The notes: a model not told the origin generated them from the letters alone. Counted from the first letter of the stretch, positions 51,854 to 60,636 are shown. The stretch: 64,000 nucleotides of DNA from Williamsia maris (GCF_024171815.1 NZ_JAMTCJ010000002.1:310001-374000), one strand, 5' to 3'. Made by a program: numbers and translations.

Positions 51854-52818
51854 CACCTCGAGACGAACTTCTGACGACGGGCCGCCTGGGCGGGGAGGGT
51901 GCTCAACTCCTCTACGAGACAGTACGCCTCGCTTCAGTGGCGTACCGATTCCCACCTCCCGACGGTCACGCCTATTGGGAGGAAGGCGACATACAGGCCG
52001 CTGCCCACGAGTTTCTGCAGGGTGAGCGCGGTGCTCGACGATTGCTTGACTTGGCCGTCCGTTCGGTTGACGGCCCATCGTTTAGTCGACTGCTGACCGC
52101 CGCTGTGCGCAACTTTCTACGAGATCAGGCCCGCAGCACCGAGCTCGGAAAGCTGATCGTGCGACTCAAGTCGGTGCTTCGTGATGAGTCCGAGTTCGTC
52201 GAAATCCCTCGATCCGGAGAGGCTCTGTGGACAACCCGCGGTGGCGACTCCGATCCAAGCGTCACCTCGCCAGCTGCACTGGCGGCGGTCACTCGACACG
52301 TGGAAGTAGTGGTTCCAAAATGGACTAGTGAGACTAGAGATGCTCCTCTGGCCGATCGAGATTCCTTGATACGCCTCATCCGTGCAGTACTTGAGGCGGC
52401 AGCAGGAAGTTTGGACGCGATCGAGATTGCGCACGCTTTAGCGGCTCGGCTTGAGCTCCGGCGCGCACCGTTGACATTGGACCTTGACGGCGGTCGCGGT
52501 TACTCGGAGCCCGTCGCGGTTGATGGGGATCCCGCATCAGCGACTGTCTCAGCCGTGAGGGCCACCGAGATATTTCAAGGTCTGAGCGATCGCGAGAGGA
52601 TAATCGTAGCGACGGTTGAGGACAGCATTCGCGACCTCGGTGCACTCATCGGTACCGGAAAGTCACAGGCTGCTCATCTGCGCCAGCGCCTGTTTGAGCG
52701 CATGGCAGGCGAGCTTAGAGACGACGACCAGCCCGAAGAGACCGTAGGCACGCTGATTGTGCTCTGCGACGATTGGGTAAGGCGCCGGACAGGAACTGCT
52801 GATGCACCGTCTAAATGA
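51850..52818 (+). CDS. Sigma-70-like protein of the ubiquitin-like island
   Basis: A 322-residue protein from GTG 51850. Residues 46-105 resemble ECF region 2 (GDIQAAAHEFLQGE..SFSRLLTAAVRNFLRDQARST) and residues 243-286 a region-4 helix-turn-helix (GLSDRERIIVATVEDSIRDL and GALIGTGKSQAAHLRQRLFERM). The linker between them is about 130 residues, much longer than in ECF factors. The next gene has an anti-sigma zinc motif, which supports the reading. A distant HTH regulator is the alternative. Codon use is less GC-biased than in flanking genes. Confidence 0.6.
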   Translation: MTPRDELLTTGRLGGEGAQLLYETVRLASVAYRFPPPDGHAYWEEGDIQAAAHEFLQGERGARRLLDLAVRSVDGPSFSRLLTAAVRNFLRDQARSTELGKLIVRLKSVLRDESEFVEIPRSGEALWTTRGGDSDPSVTSPAALAAVTRHVEVVVPKWTSETRDAPLADRDSLIRLIRAVLEAAAGSLDAIEIAHALAARLELRRAPLTLDLDGGRGYSEPVAVDGDPASATVSAVRATEIFQGLSDRERIIVATVEDSIRDLGALIGTGKSQAAHLRQRLFERMAGELRDDDQPEETVGTLIVLCDDWVRRRTGTADAPSK

Positions 52819-52848
52819 CATGTACCAATAGAAGAGAGGTGAGACCAA

Positions 52849-54228
52849 GTGACCGACCACCCGTCCCTTATAGAGCTTCGCGATCTTCTTGAGGGCGAAG
52901 AGTCCACGACCGATATTCGCCGACACCTGGAAGGTTGTCTTGCCTGTCGCGTTCGATACTCGCGCATCGCCCACACCGATCAGCCTCGGATACCCGCGGC
53001 AGAAACGGTCCAGCGGATTGTCCAGGGCTCGGAGGTCATTCCTGGTATTCGCGAATTGGCCAAGGCTTCGAAAGGCGACTCACCGGAAGCCGGTGAACTG
53101 TGGAGGGTGGGTCGAAACGAAGCCATGCTTGTGTGGGTCCGCAGGAACTTCCACGACGGGGCAGTCGATGTCATCCCCGTTGTCCTCGACGTTGAGCTCG
53201 CCGATGAGCACACTCTCCTCGTGCCGGCATCGAGATCGCCTCTACTTACCGACCTCGCTGCAGTCGTGACGTTACGGAGTCACCTGCATCACGAGGCCTT
53301 CATCGACCGAGTCGGATCGCTGGACATCGCCTCCGACATCGAAGAAGTTGTCGCTGCGCAGCGCACGGGTCGGCTTAGTCCCGCTCGTGTTGGGCCGAGC
53401 ATCCATGCCGAAGATGACGAGAGGTTGGAGTACCGGCAGGCGCTTCGAGACCTTCTGGCCGAGCTCACGCCGAGCGCATGGACGCCTAGCGGCGTGGACA
53501 CAGGCCCACCCTCACGGTCCGAGATTCGACCCCGAGCTAAGGAACGGGATCGACGATGGTTTGAGCGTCGAGTTGCGGAACGTTTGCCATCAGCGAGTTG
53601 CATCCTGCTGGAAGATGAGTCGTTCACCATCAGTCCGGGAGCGGGGCTGGAGCCCTTCTCAAAGGTGGTATATCTCGACACGGCGGTGCTGGTGCTCACT
53701 GTCGACTCACTAGAGCGAGTCCAGACCCGCCTGTCAGATCTGGCTTCGGCGTGTATCTCGGCCGCTCGTTCTTCGCCCGACGCTGACGCGGTTTGCGTCA
53801 CTGAGCGAGCCGGCGATTGGGAGAGTTTGCTGTTCAGCCAGGCCTCTCTCCGAGAAGCGCTGGTGCTGCCGTCCGGGACCACAGCCGGCCCAGTTGCAGT
53901 CCTTTCTGGGTTGGGAGTCATGGACACGCTCTGGAAGCACCTTGAGGGAAGCATCTCGGCTTGGGAGGCGACCGACCAATCGCCCGGCGGACTCGGGGCA
54001 GTCGACGTGGCTTCGATAGCTTCCCGTCATGTTCTGACATCAATTGGAGCGGTCGAAAGCCAAGGACGGCGGGCGCAACAGGATGCAAAGAAGACGACCT
54101 GGACACGCCTCGATCCCCAATTAGCCGATCGCGTTTCCCGCTTTGTGACTTCCGTAACGGGCTCAACTACCCCGGCAGAAGCCTTGTCTACTTTCGAACG
54201 AGAGATTCGTGATGATCAGGACTCTTAA
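52849..54228 (+). CDS. Protein with anti-sigma zinc-finger N-terminus and large unknown domain
   Basis: A 459-residue protein from GTG 52849. Residues 8-36 contain the ZAS-type anti-sigma motif H-x3-C-x2-C (His26, Cys30, Cys33 in RRHLEGCLACRVR). The remaining 420 residues lack membrane helices and match nothing I know; they include WRVGRNEAMLVWVRRNF and FSKVVYLDTAVLVLTVDSLERV, so a soluble sensor is likely. It would hold the upstream sigma-like protein. Its end overlaps the ATPase start by about 20 nt. Confidence 0.65.
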   Translation: MTDHPSLIELRDLLEGEESTTDIRRHLEGCLACRVRYSRIAHTDQPRIPAAETVQRIVQGSEVIPGIRELAKASKGDSPEAGELWRVGRNEAMLVWVRRNFHDGAVDVIPVVLDVELADEHTLLVPASRSPLLTDLAAVVTLRSHLHHEAFIDRVGSLDIASDIEEVVAAQRTGRLSPARVGPSIHAEDDERLEYRQALRDLLAELTPSAWTPSGVDTGPPSRSEIRPRAKERDRRWFERRVAERLPSASCILLEDESFTISPGAGLEPFSKVVYLDTAVLVLTVDSLERVQTRLSDLASACISAARSSPDADAVCVTERAGDWESLLFSQASLREALVLPSGTTAGPVAVLSGLGVMDTLWKHLEGSISAWEATDQSPGGLGAVDVASIASRHVLTSIGAVESQGRRAQQDAKKTTWTRLDPQLADRVSRFVTSVTGSTTPAEALSTFEREIRDDQDS

Positions 54229-56023
54229 GCTGCGTAACTGGCGTAATTATCAAGACGTGTCTCTGAACCTCGATACCGGCACGACCTTCGTGGTTGCTTC
54301 GAACGGAATTGGAAAAACATCGCTGGTCGAGGCCGCAAGGTGGGCGTTGTTTGGTACTGCCCCATCCTCAGGATCACCGGTACGCGTCGGGGCAGATCAA
54401 GCCGTTGCGGTCGTCGAACTCGTCTTGCCGACCGATCAGGTCTTGACTATCGAACGAGTCGCAGGCGCCAAGCGCGTGCGACCCGCGTCCGGTAAGCCGA
54501 CTATCCACCTGGATGGAGCACTAATCGATGAGGACGCGTTCAACGCTCTCTTACGGCAGGTGTACGGAACCGAGCCAGACTTCCTGGCCAGACTCACGAT
54601 GCCGGCAGCTTCGCGGGATCAGGAGTCCCCGAGAGGACTTGGGCTAGAAGATCACCTCGGGCGATACTTCGGCGTCGAAGGACTACAGCGAGCTGTCGAA
54701 CTGTTGGACGCTGAAATCAAGAGCACCGAGAAACAAATCCGCCAACTCAAGAACGCGAACGCAGCAAGCGCCCACCGGCTCGCCGATTTGGCGAAAGCAT
54801 CTGCAGCGGCGGCCGAATCAACAAAGCTTGCCGCGATCAGACACAAAGCCGCGGACGACGTGCTGAAGCAAACCGACAAGCAGCTGCGTGCAGAACGAGA
54901 ACGGTCTGAGTGGCAGTCTCGGTACGACAGGTGGGTCAAGGAGTCGACTGATGTTGCCGCTGAAGTCGCGCTCACCCTTAACCACGACGTGCGCCTGCTC
55001 GACATTGAGACGACACTCGAGAGCCGCAGCGAAGAGTTCTCTCAAACTGTCCAGGCCGCTCGCGTTGAAATCGCCGTCCGCGAGTCTCGAGCCGAAGGCA
55101 TTCGTGCCAACCAAGAACGGCTCGAGGACTCCCACGACAAAGACTGCCCGGTCTGTCGTCGCCCACTCGACGGGGACACAGTGGCGCTAGCTAACCAGAC
55201 GAGCAACGACGAACTCCATGCGCTGTCAATGGAGATCGAGGCTTTTCGGACCGAGATATCAAACGCGTTAGATCAGAGACAGCACTTGTTGAGTGTCCTC
55301 CAGAAGTGGAGGCAAATAGCGTCTCCGGGCACGGAACCTGCCCTGCCCGACTCACCCTCCGCAAGTCCCGCAGACATGGGTCTGGCGCAGGCATCTCTCG
55401 ATCAGACCCTCGAGGAACTGATCACAGCAAGAGCGGAGCAAACAAACACCGTTCGCCAACTTGACGAGGCCCGCGTAGCTGACGACGCAATGAAGCAGCT
55501 CCACATGCTGTTCGGGAACGAAGCGAGTCTTCGTGTCGCCCTGCAGACGACAGAGGCGACGCTCGACGAGCTGCTCGCCCAAACTATTCAACCGCTTGCT
55601 TCCGAAGTAGACCAGCGGTGGAAAACGCTATTCCCCGACCGGGGGAACATTACGACACACTCCGACGGCTCCATCACACGAAACATCAATGGGCACAACC
55701 TGCCCTACGACTCCTTCAGCACCGGCGAAAGCATGGGTGCGACGATTGTCCTGAAATTGCTCGTTGCCCAGATGGCAACTCTCGCGGACTTCTGCTGGTT
55801 CGACGAACCGCTTGAGCACCTGGACCCAGACGTCCGGCGACAAGTCGCGAACATACTTGCTCGTGCCTCGGACGGCGCCGGCCAACTGCGACAGATCCTT
55901 GTGACGACGTACGAAGAACCCCTTGCACGGCGGATTCACGAAAGAAGTCCCGAACAAGTCCATCTCATCGACGTGAGGCAAGCCCCGGCGGCCCGCGTCG
56001 CACCAACACGACCCGCTGTCTAA
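54209..56023 (+). CDS. SMC/Rad50-like AAA ATPase with CPVC hook
   Basis: A 604-residue ABC-type ATPase. It begins IRTLKLRNWRNYQDVSLNL and has Walker A ASNGIGKTSL (residues 30-39). Two coiled-coil arms (about 155-305 and 335-430) flank a zinc-hook-like DKDCPVCRRPL (residues 311-320). Signature FSTGESMGATIVLKLLVA and Walker B DFCWFDEPLEHLD follow, then LVTTYEEPLARRI. This is a compact Rad50/RecF relative that would dimerise through the hook. Start GTG 54209 or ATG 54212. No nuclease is fused or adjacent. Confidence 0.85.
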   Translation: MMIRTLKLRNWRNYQDVSLNLDTGTTFVVASNGIGKTSLVEAARWALFGTAPSSGSPVRVGADQAVAVVELVLPTDQVLTIERVAGAKRVRPASGKPTIHLDGALIDEDAFNALLRQVYGTEPDFLARLTMPAASRDQESPRGLGLEDHLGRYFGVEGLQRAVELLDAEIKSTEKQIRQLKNANAASAHRLADLAKASAAAAESTKLAAIRHKAADDVLKQTDKQLRAERERSEWQSRYDRWVKESTDVAAEVALTLNHDVRLLDIETTLESRSEEFSQTVQAARVEIAVRESRAEGIRANQERLEDSHDKDCPVCRRPLDGDTVALANQTSNDELHALSMEIEAFRTEISNALDQRQHLLSVLQKWRQIASPGTEPALPDSPSASPADMGLAQASLDQTLEELITARAEQTNTVRQLDEARVADDAMKQLHMLFGNEASLRVALQTTEATLDELLAQTIQPLASEVDQRWKTLFPDRGNITTHSDGSITRNINGHNLPYDSFSTGESMGATIVLKLLVAQMATLADFCWFDEPLEHLDPDVRRQVANILARASDGAGQLRQILVTTYEEPLARRIHERSPEQVHLIDVRQAPAARVAPTRPAV

Positions 56024-56136
56024 CTTGCTCGGACGGACTACGTGTGGTCTCGATAAGGGGCTGGTGGACAAACAACTACGGTCCAACGTCTGCCCATAGT
56101 GCAAGGGAGAAATCCTCCCAGACTAAGGAGCACCCG

Positions 56137-56391
56137 ATGGAGTCTGTAACGAAGAAGACCACAACGCTGGTCGTCAATGCCCGCGCTCGCGAATGGGACG
56201 CCAGAGAAATCACGTTCGAGGAACTTGTCGGTTTGGCCTACCCGGACCCGCCGCTAGGGAGCAACGTCGAGTACACAGTTACCTTCCGTCGGGGAAACGG
56301 CAACAAACCCGAAGGATCACTCAAGCCTCGCCAGTCGGTCAAAGTGAAGGACGGCATGATCTTCGATGTCACTCCTACTGATCTCTCGTAG
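56137..56391 (+). CDS. Ubiquitin-like protein (multiubiquitin family, single domain)
   Basis: An 84-residue beta-grasp protein: TTLVVNARAREWDAREITFE (first hairpin and helix start), VEYTVTFRRGNGNKPEGSL and SVKVKDGMIFDVTPTDLS. The GNGNKPEGSL and VKVKDGMIF segments are hallmarks of the bacterial multiubiquitin family; here there is one unit instead of tandem ones. The C-terminus is TDLS, not Gly-Gly. ATG 56137 follows AAGGAG. 113 bp separates it from the ATPase gene, with a small GGGAG/CTCCC hairpin at 56105-56119. Probable modifier activated by the next gene product. Confidence 0.85.
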   Translation: MESVTKKTTTLVVNARAREWDAREITFEELVGLAYPDPPLGSNVEYTVTFRRGNGNKPEGSLKPRQSVKVKDGMIFDVTPTDLS

Positions 56392-57550
56392 CCCGGACCT
56401 CGAGGAGCTGCACCTCGCTGGCTACGCAATCGAGGTGCAGTGTGGTTTTCTACTCGTCCGCGATGTGCCTTACCTGGACTCAACTGGTTCCGTCCGAAAC
56501 GGAACCCTTTGTTGCGCGCTAGAACTCGCTGGCGAGCGAACCGCGCAACCGACTGACCACACCATGCTATTCGAGGGCGAAATACCGCACCGCTCAGACG
56601 GCGGGCCACTGACGATCCTGGCAGGTAGCGGGCGGCAAAACCCAGTACAGGGCGTTTGGGCCGACCACCACTTCTCGCGTAAGCCCACCGACAACGGTCA
56701 TCGCTACCGCGACTACTTCCACAAGGTCACCACATACGTGTCGATCTTGGAGTCTGAAGCTCAAGCGGTCGACCCGCATGTGACAGCACGATCAAACATT
56801 CCCGTTCCTGTGCTTGAGGGTGAGCAGTCCGTGTTCGTGTACTCGGACACCGCTTCGTCGCGTGCTGGTATAGAGCGGACCGCAGCGAGACTCGCGGTCG
56901 GACCAGTCGCCATCATAGGTCTTGGCGGCAGCGGTGGTTACGTTCTGGACCTGGTCGCGAAGACACCAGTCACAGAGGTTCATCTCTTCGACGGGGACCG
57001 GTTTATCCAGCACAATGCGTTTAGAGCACCTGGTGCGCCTGCGCTGGACGACCTTGAACAAATTCCCAGCAAGGTGGACTACTTTTCGCGCATTTACTCG
57101 CGGATGCACAACGGAGTTCGATCGCACCCCTACCGCATCGACACCGACAACGTGACTGAACTAGCCACGATGTCGTTCGTCTTCGTCGCGGTCGACGACG
57201 GAGAAGCCCGACGCCAAATCTGTTCAGGCCTCGAGCAACTCGGAGTGAGCTTCATCGACGTCGGCATGGGCGTGTACGAGGTGAACCAAATCCTCGGCGG
57301 CCAGGTACGTATCACCGCAAGCACTTTGAACAACCGCGAGTCTGCACACGCGCGCCTCCCCTTCGGTAGCCGCGACCCCAACAACGATTACATGTCGAAC
57401 ATCCAGATAGCAGACCTAAATTGTCTTGCGGCAACGTTGGCCGTCATCAGGTGGAAGAAGCTAGTTGGTTTCTACCAAGACACCGAAAACGAGATGAATA
57501 CGGTGTACTCGGTCGGCGGCAACTGCCTGATCAATGAGGATTATCTGTGA
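56366..57550 (+). CDS. ThiF/E1-like adenylyltransferase with N-terminal DUF6791-type domain
   Basis: A 394-residue protein whose start (ATG 56366) lies 26 bp inside the ubiquitin-like gene. Residues 10-145 form a DUF6791-type domain (VQCGFLLVRDVPYL, HTMLFEGEIPH, VWADHHFSRKPTDNGHRYRDYF). Residues 180-360 are a ThiF/E1 adenylation fold: IIGLGGSGGYVLD (185-191 loop), LFDGDRFIQHNAFR and FVFVAVDDGEARRQI. No conventional E1 crossover Cys segment is evident; Cys357-region NIQIADLNCLAA has Cys at a position I expect to be Ala. It would activate the ubiquitin-like protein with ATP. Confidence 0.87.
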   Translation: MSLLLISRSPDLEELHLAGYAIEVQCGFLLVRDVPYLDSTGSVRNGTLCCALELAGERTAQPTDHTMLFEGEIPHRSDGGPLTILAGSGRQNPVQGVWADHHFSRKPTDNGHRYRDYFHKVTTYVSILESEAQAVDPHVTARSNIPVPVLEGEQSVFVYSDTASSRAGIERTAARLAVGPVAIIGLGGSGGYVLDLVAKTPVTEVHLFDGDRFIQHNAFRAPGAPALDDLEQIPSKVDYFSRIYSRMHNGVRSHPYRIDTDNVTELATMSFVFVAVDDGEARRQICSGLEQLGVSFIDVGMGVYEVNQILGGQVRITASTLNNRESAHARLPFGSRDPNNDYMSNIQIADLNCLAATLAVIRWKKLVGFYQDTENEMNTVYSVGGNCLINEDYL

Positions 57551-57978
57551 AGACCGACTGGTACACACACGAATTCGTTGAATTCATCCCCGAGAACCCG
57601 CGAACGAGTGTGCTTTACGTCTCGCTCTACTACGGGACCGCAGTTCACCTGTGCATGTGCGGATGTGGATACGAAGTCACCAATCCGCTGTCTCCCCAAC
57701 AGTGGAGGTTGATCTTCGATGGTCGCCACGTGTCCCTCACCGAGTCGGTCGGAAACTGGAGTTTCGAGTGCGAGTCGCACTATTGGCTCGAGGGCGGCGC
57801 GGTCGTGTGGGAACCTTCATGGTCACGCAGGCGCATCGCATCCGGTCGGAAAGCCACCAGACGGCGAATAGATGAGTCATTCAATGCCACTTCAGTGCCA
57901 CACCAGTCCGCTGGCCCGGTCACGCGGAGAGCGCCATGGGTGCGCCGCATCTGTTCTGCCATTGGTCGCCGCCCCTGA
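57547..57978 (+). CDS. DUF6527 protein of ubiquitin-like island
   Basis: A 143-residue protein, GTG 57547 overlapping the E1 stop (GTGA). The DUF6527 hallmarks are LCMCGCGYEVTNPLSP (Cys36, 38 and 40), WRLIFDGRHVSLTESVGNWSF and CESHYWLEGGAVVW. Cys and His residues suggest a metal or catalytic site; Ser/Asn/His near SVGNW and SHYW are candidates. The family travels with multiubiquitin and ThiF genes, so it is a component of the conjugation pathway (E2-like carrier or processing peptidase), which the sequence does not settle. The basic C-terminal tail is probably flexible. Confidence 0.83.
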   Translation: MKTDWYTHEFVEFIPENPRTSVLYVSLYYGTAVHLCMCGCGYEVTNPLSPQQWRLIFDGRHVSLTESVGNWSFECESHYWLEGGAVVWEPSWSRRRIASGRKATRRRIDESFNATSVPHQSAGPVTRRAPWVRRICSAIGRRP

Positions 57979-58488
57979 TGTCAAATTTTCCTGGGCACAC
58001 TGCGGCGGCGACTAATGGCGACCGCCCCGTGCTGCGAAGCTCCCGCGCGTGTCTCCCAGCCACAATTGCGGCAACGAGATCGCTTCGACTGCTACACGGC
58101 CGCTTTGAAGGCCCACAACTGGCCGGAAAGTCGCGATTCAAGTACAGAAACCCGCGATCGACCTTTGTCGAAGAGGTTTCGAGCTCAGCGATATCGGCGC
58201 CCTCAAGTAGATTCCAGATCATCGGCCGACGCCGAGACAGGCGCACTCACGTTGCGGTCGTCCCGCGAGCCCAGGCCCCTCATTGGTATCCGCAGGCACC
58301 CGCCCGCGTCGAGTCCTCGAATCGATGATGGGAAACGTACGAGTGGGCAGAGTCGGCTGTGAGATCAGATGCGACTGAACTGACCTGACACTGCGGCCGG
58401 ACCGCTCGAGCGACAACGGGTAAAAGGATTCGCCCGACCCTGGGCGGGCCGGGCGAATCCTGTTGTCGAACGATGGGTCTGCACCCGC
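57979..58488. other. Intergenic region after the island
   Basis: No recognisable gene in 510 bp. Open frames of up to about 130 codons exist on both strands but are Arg/Ser/Pro rich with no motif. It may hold decayed sequence at the island's right edge. The terminator at 58421-58460 belongs to the minus-strand gene. Confidence 0.5.
58421..58460 (-). terminator. Intrinsic terminator of the Asp-rich repeat gene
   Basis: GGATTCGCCCG (58426-58436) pairs perfectly with CGGGCGAATCC (58450-58460), 11 bp. On the minus strand the stem is followed by TTTTA, a true U-run, 29 bp after the gene stop at 58489. Confidence 0.85.
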
Positions 58489-59416
58489 TCAGAAGCCGAA
58501 GCTGCCGGATCCGGAGTCGTGGCCGGGGTCGTTGGCCTGATACTGCAGATGGACTTCTGTGTTGGGGGCGGGATCGGTGAAGTTCTCGGTGGAGTAGTTG
58601 ACGGTGCCGTCGGCGTTGGAGTCAATGCGGGCGGTGTCGTAGAAGTGGTCGCCGTCGGTGTCATGGAGTTCGGTGTCGGCGCGGCCGTCGTTGTTGGTGT
58701 CGATGTATTTGTGGTCCCAGGTGCCGTCGGTGTCGAGTTGCACGACGTCGATGCGGCCGTCGTGGTTGGTGTCCCAGGAGGCTTTGTCGGCTTCGCCGTC
58801 GCCGTCGGTGTCGGTGTCGGTGACGTCGTTGGTGCCGTCGCCGTTGGTGTCGAGTTCCCACATCTGGCCGGTGCCGTGCGAGGAGCTGCTCGAGGTGTCG
58901 GACTCGGTGCTTGTCCGCGATGACGTGGTCGACGATTCGGTCGACCGCGACGACGACTCCGACGACTCCGACGACTGCGATGTGGTGGAGCTGTCGCTGC
59001 TGGATTCGGTCGACGAGGTGCGGGAGTCAGAGGTTGCCGGGGTGCCGGTGTCCTCGCTCTGCTGTGACCGCGACGAATCCCGCGAGGTGGAGTCGCTGCC
59101 GGTGGTGGAAGTGGAGTCCGTGTCACTCAGGGCATTGGCACGCAGGTCGACGCTGGTGGTGGAATCGGGCTTGCCGTCGCCGTCGGAGTCGACGACCTGG
59201 GTGTCGTAGCGTCCGTCCTGGTCGGTGTCGGTCACGATGACATCGATGCGTCCGTCGCCGTCGGTATCACTGGCCCGGACATCGGCGATCCCGTCACCGT
59301 TGGTGTCGGCCTCGACGTAGTCGGTGGTCGCCGTCGGTGTCGACGTCGACGTCGACGTCGGTGAGGACTACATCGGTGGTGCCGTCGTGGTTGGTGTCCA
59401 TCTGCCTGGTGCTCAT
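58489..59416 (-). pseudogene. Frameshifted Asp-rich calcium-binding-type repeat protein
   Basis: The frame 58489-59235 and its upstream continuation to 59367 encode repeats such as DTNGDGTNDV, DTDGDGEADK, DTNHDGRIDV, DTNNDGRADT and DTDGDHFYDT (thrombospondin-3/dockerin-like Asp loops) around a Ser/Thr-rich middle. The natural start, ATG 59416 with GGGGAG upstream, gives RQMDTNHDGTTDVV in another frame that stops at 59294, so one base is gained or lost between 59296 and 59367. The restored product would be about 308 residues with no signal peptide. Either a real lesion or a sequence error in the GTCGAC-rich stretch. Confidence 0.75.
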
Positions 59417-59537
59417 CGCGTATCTCCCCGGTGCTGGGGAGTCGGTATCGACTCGGACTCAGCATCAGATTCAGACACCCATCCGGAAAGTTCCCGAGGA
59501 CCGGAAGATTTCTCGAACCCGCGATCGTTCGGCGTCC

Positions 59538-60251
59538 TCACGCCTCCGTCGGGACGCGAAATCCCCGGAAGACGACCGATGCGCGGGTCTCGAAGCCGAG
59601 TCGCCGGTACAACTCGAGCGCACTTCGATTCCCCTCCACCGCATGGAGGAACGACCGTTCGCCGCGTGCCGCGATCCGGCCGACGAGATCGTTGATCAGG
59701 TACGCGGCGTACCCGTGACCGCGCGCGTCGGGCGCGGTGCAGACCGCGCTGATCTCGGTCCATCCCGGCGGGCGGAGTCGTTGCCCGGCCATTGCGACGA
59801 GTTCGCCGCCGCGTCGCAGTCCGAGGTAGGTGCCCATCTCGTGGGTGCGCGGGAAGAAGGGGCCGGGGCGGGTGGTCGCGAAGAGACCCAGCATGTCCGG
59901 GACGTCGACAGCGGAGAGCACGACGAGCTCGGTGCCGGCGGGAGCATCAGCCGCCATCGGCGCATCGCCCTCGTGCACGAACTGCAGACCGGGCAATGTG
60001 AAGACCGGTTCCCACTCCGCCGGCGGTTGGGCGGTGCTGCTGAACATGTCCGCGAGCCCTCCGGGCCCGAGCAGACTCGCCAAGTCGTCCCACCGGGAAT
60101 CGTCTGACGATTCAGCGTCCTCGACGCAGGTGAACGTACTGACCTCGGACTGGTACGTGATCGCCGCGCCGTGGCGACGCATGAGGTGGCGATGATGGCC
60201 CTGCAGCGACTCGCGCACGGGGTTGTCCAGTGGATGGCGTCCATCGCGCAT
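59538..60251 (-). CDS. GNAT family N-acetyltransferase
   Basis: A 237-residue acetyltransferase. The N-terminal half (HPLDNPVRESLQGHHRHLMRR) is typical of FR47-like GNATs; the C-terminal catalytic core has LVAMAGQRLRPPGWTEISAV, CTAPDARGHGYAAYLINDLV (acetyl-CoA pyrophosphate loop RGHGYA) and HAVEGNRSALELYRRLGFE. ATG 60251 is chosen as the longer frame upstream is low-complexity. Substrate unknown. Confidence 0.87.
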   Translation of the reverse strand: MRDGRHPLDNPVRESLQGHHRHLMRRHGAAITYQSEVSTFTCVEDAESSDDSRWDDLASLLGPGGLADMFSSTAQPPAEWEPVFTLPGLQFVHEGDAPMAADAPAGTELVVLSAVDVPDMLGLFATTRPGPFFPRTHEMGTYLGLRRGGELVAMAGQRLRPPGWTEISAVCTAPDARGHGYAAYLINDLVGRIAARGERSFLHAVEGNRSALELYRRLGFETRASVVFRGFRVPTEA

Positions 60252-60347
60252 GGGACGGCGGCTCCTAATCTGTCGTCGTCCGGGCCACGTGCCGGACCCG
60301 ACCATTGTGCCCGGGCACGGAGCGGCACCCCCGCACGGCATGACGAG

Positions 60348-60379
60348 ACCGCCTGACGGCCGGGAGGCGATCAGGCGGT
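60348..60379 (-). terminator. Hairpin after the small membrane protein gene
   Basis: ACCGCCTGA (60348-60356) and TCAGGCGGT (60371-60379) form a 9-bp stem, 19 bp after the small gene's stop. No U-run. Confidence 0.5.
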
Positions 60380-60397
60380 TCTCGGTCGTCGAGCGGA

Positions 60398-60553
60398 TCA
60401 GATGTAGTGCGCGCGCCCCGGGACGATCCGGGTGTGCACACCGCGTAGCGCACTGATGGCGGCGATCCCGGCGATCACGATGCCGAGGATCCAGAGCCAC
60501 TGCGCGCCCACGACGAGGCCCAGCGTTATCAGGATCAATCCGAATACCGTCAT
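60398..60553 (-). CDS. Small hydrophobic membrane protein (51 aa)
   Basis: A 51-residue protein of two short hydrophobic helices (VFGLILITLGLVVGAQWLWI and LGIVIAGIAAISAL) with a basic tail. ATG 60553 has GAGAGGAG 7 nt upstream. The longer frame upstream would overlap the P450 leader. Function unknown; similar small proteins are common in Mycobacteriales. Confidence 0.7.
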   Translation of the reverse strand: MTVFGLILITLGLVVGAQWLWILGIVIAGIAAISALRGVHTRIVPGRAHYI

Positions 60554-60636
60554 GACAGAACTCCTCTCGTGGATGCCGATCACGTCATCGGGACAGGCGG
60601 TACATTCTCGACTGGTCCGTCGAGCAATGTTGGGGC

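Noticed and set aside
57920-58362. Open frames of 108-130 codons on both strands after DUF6527
   Set aside because: No motif, no clear start, and strands compete; not supported as genes.
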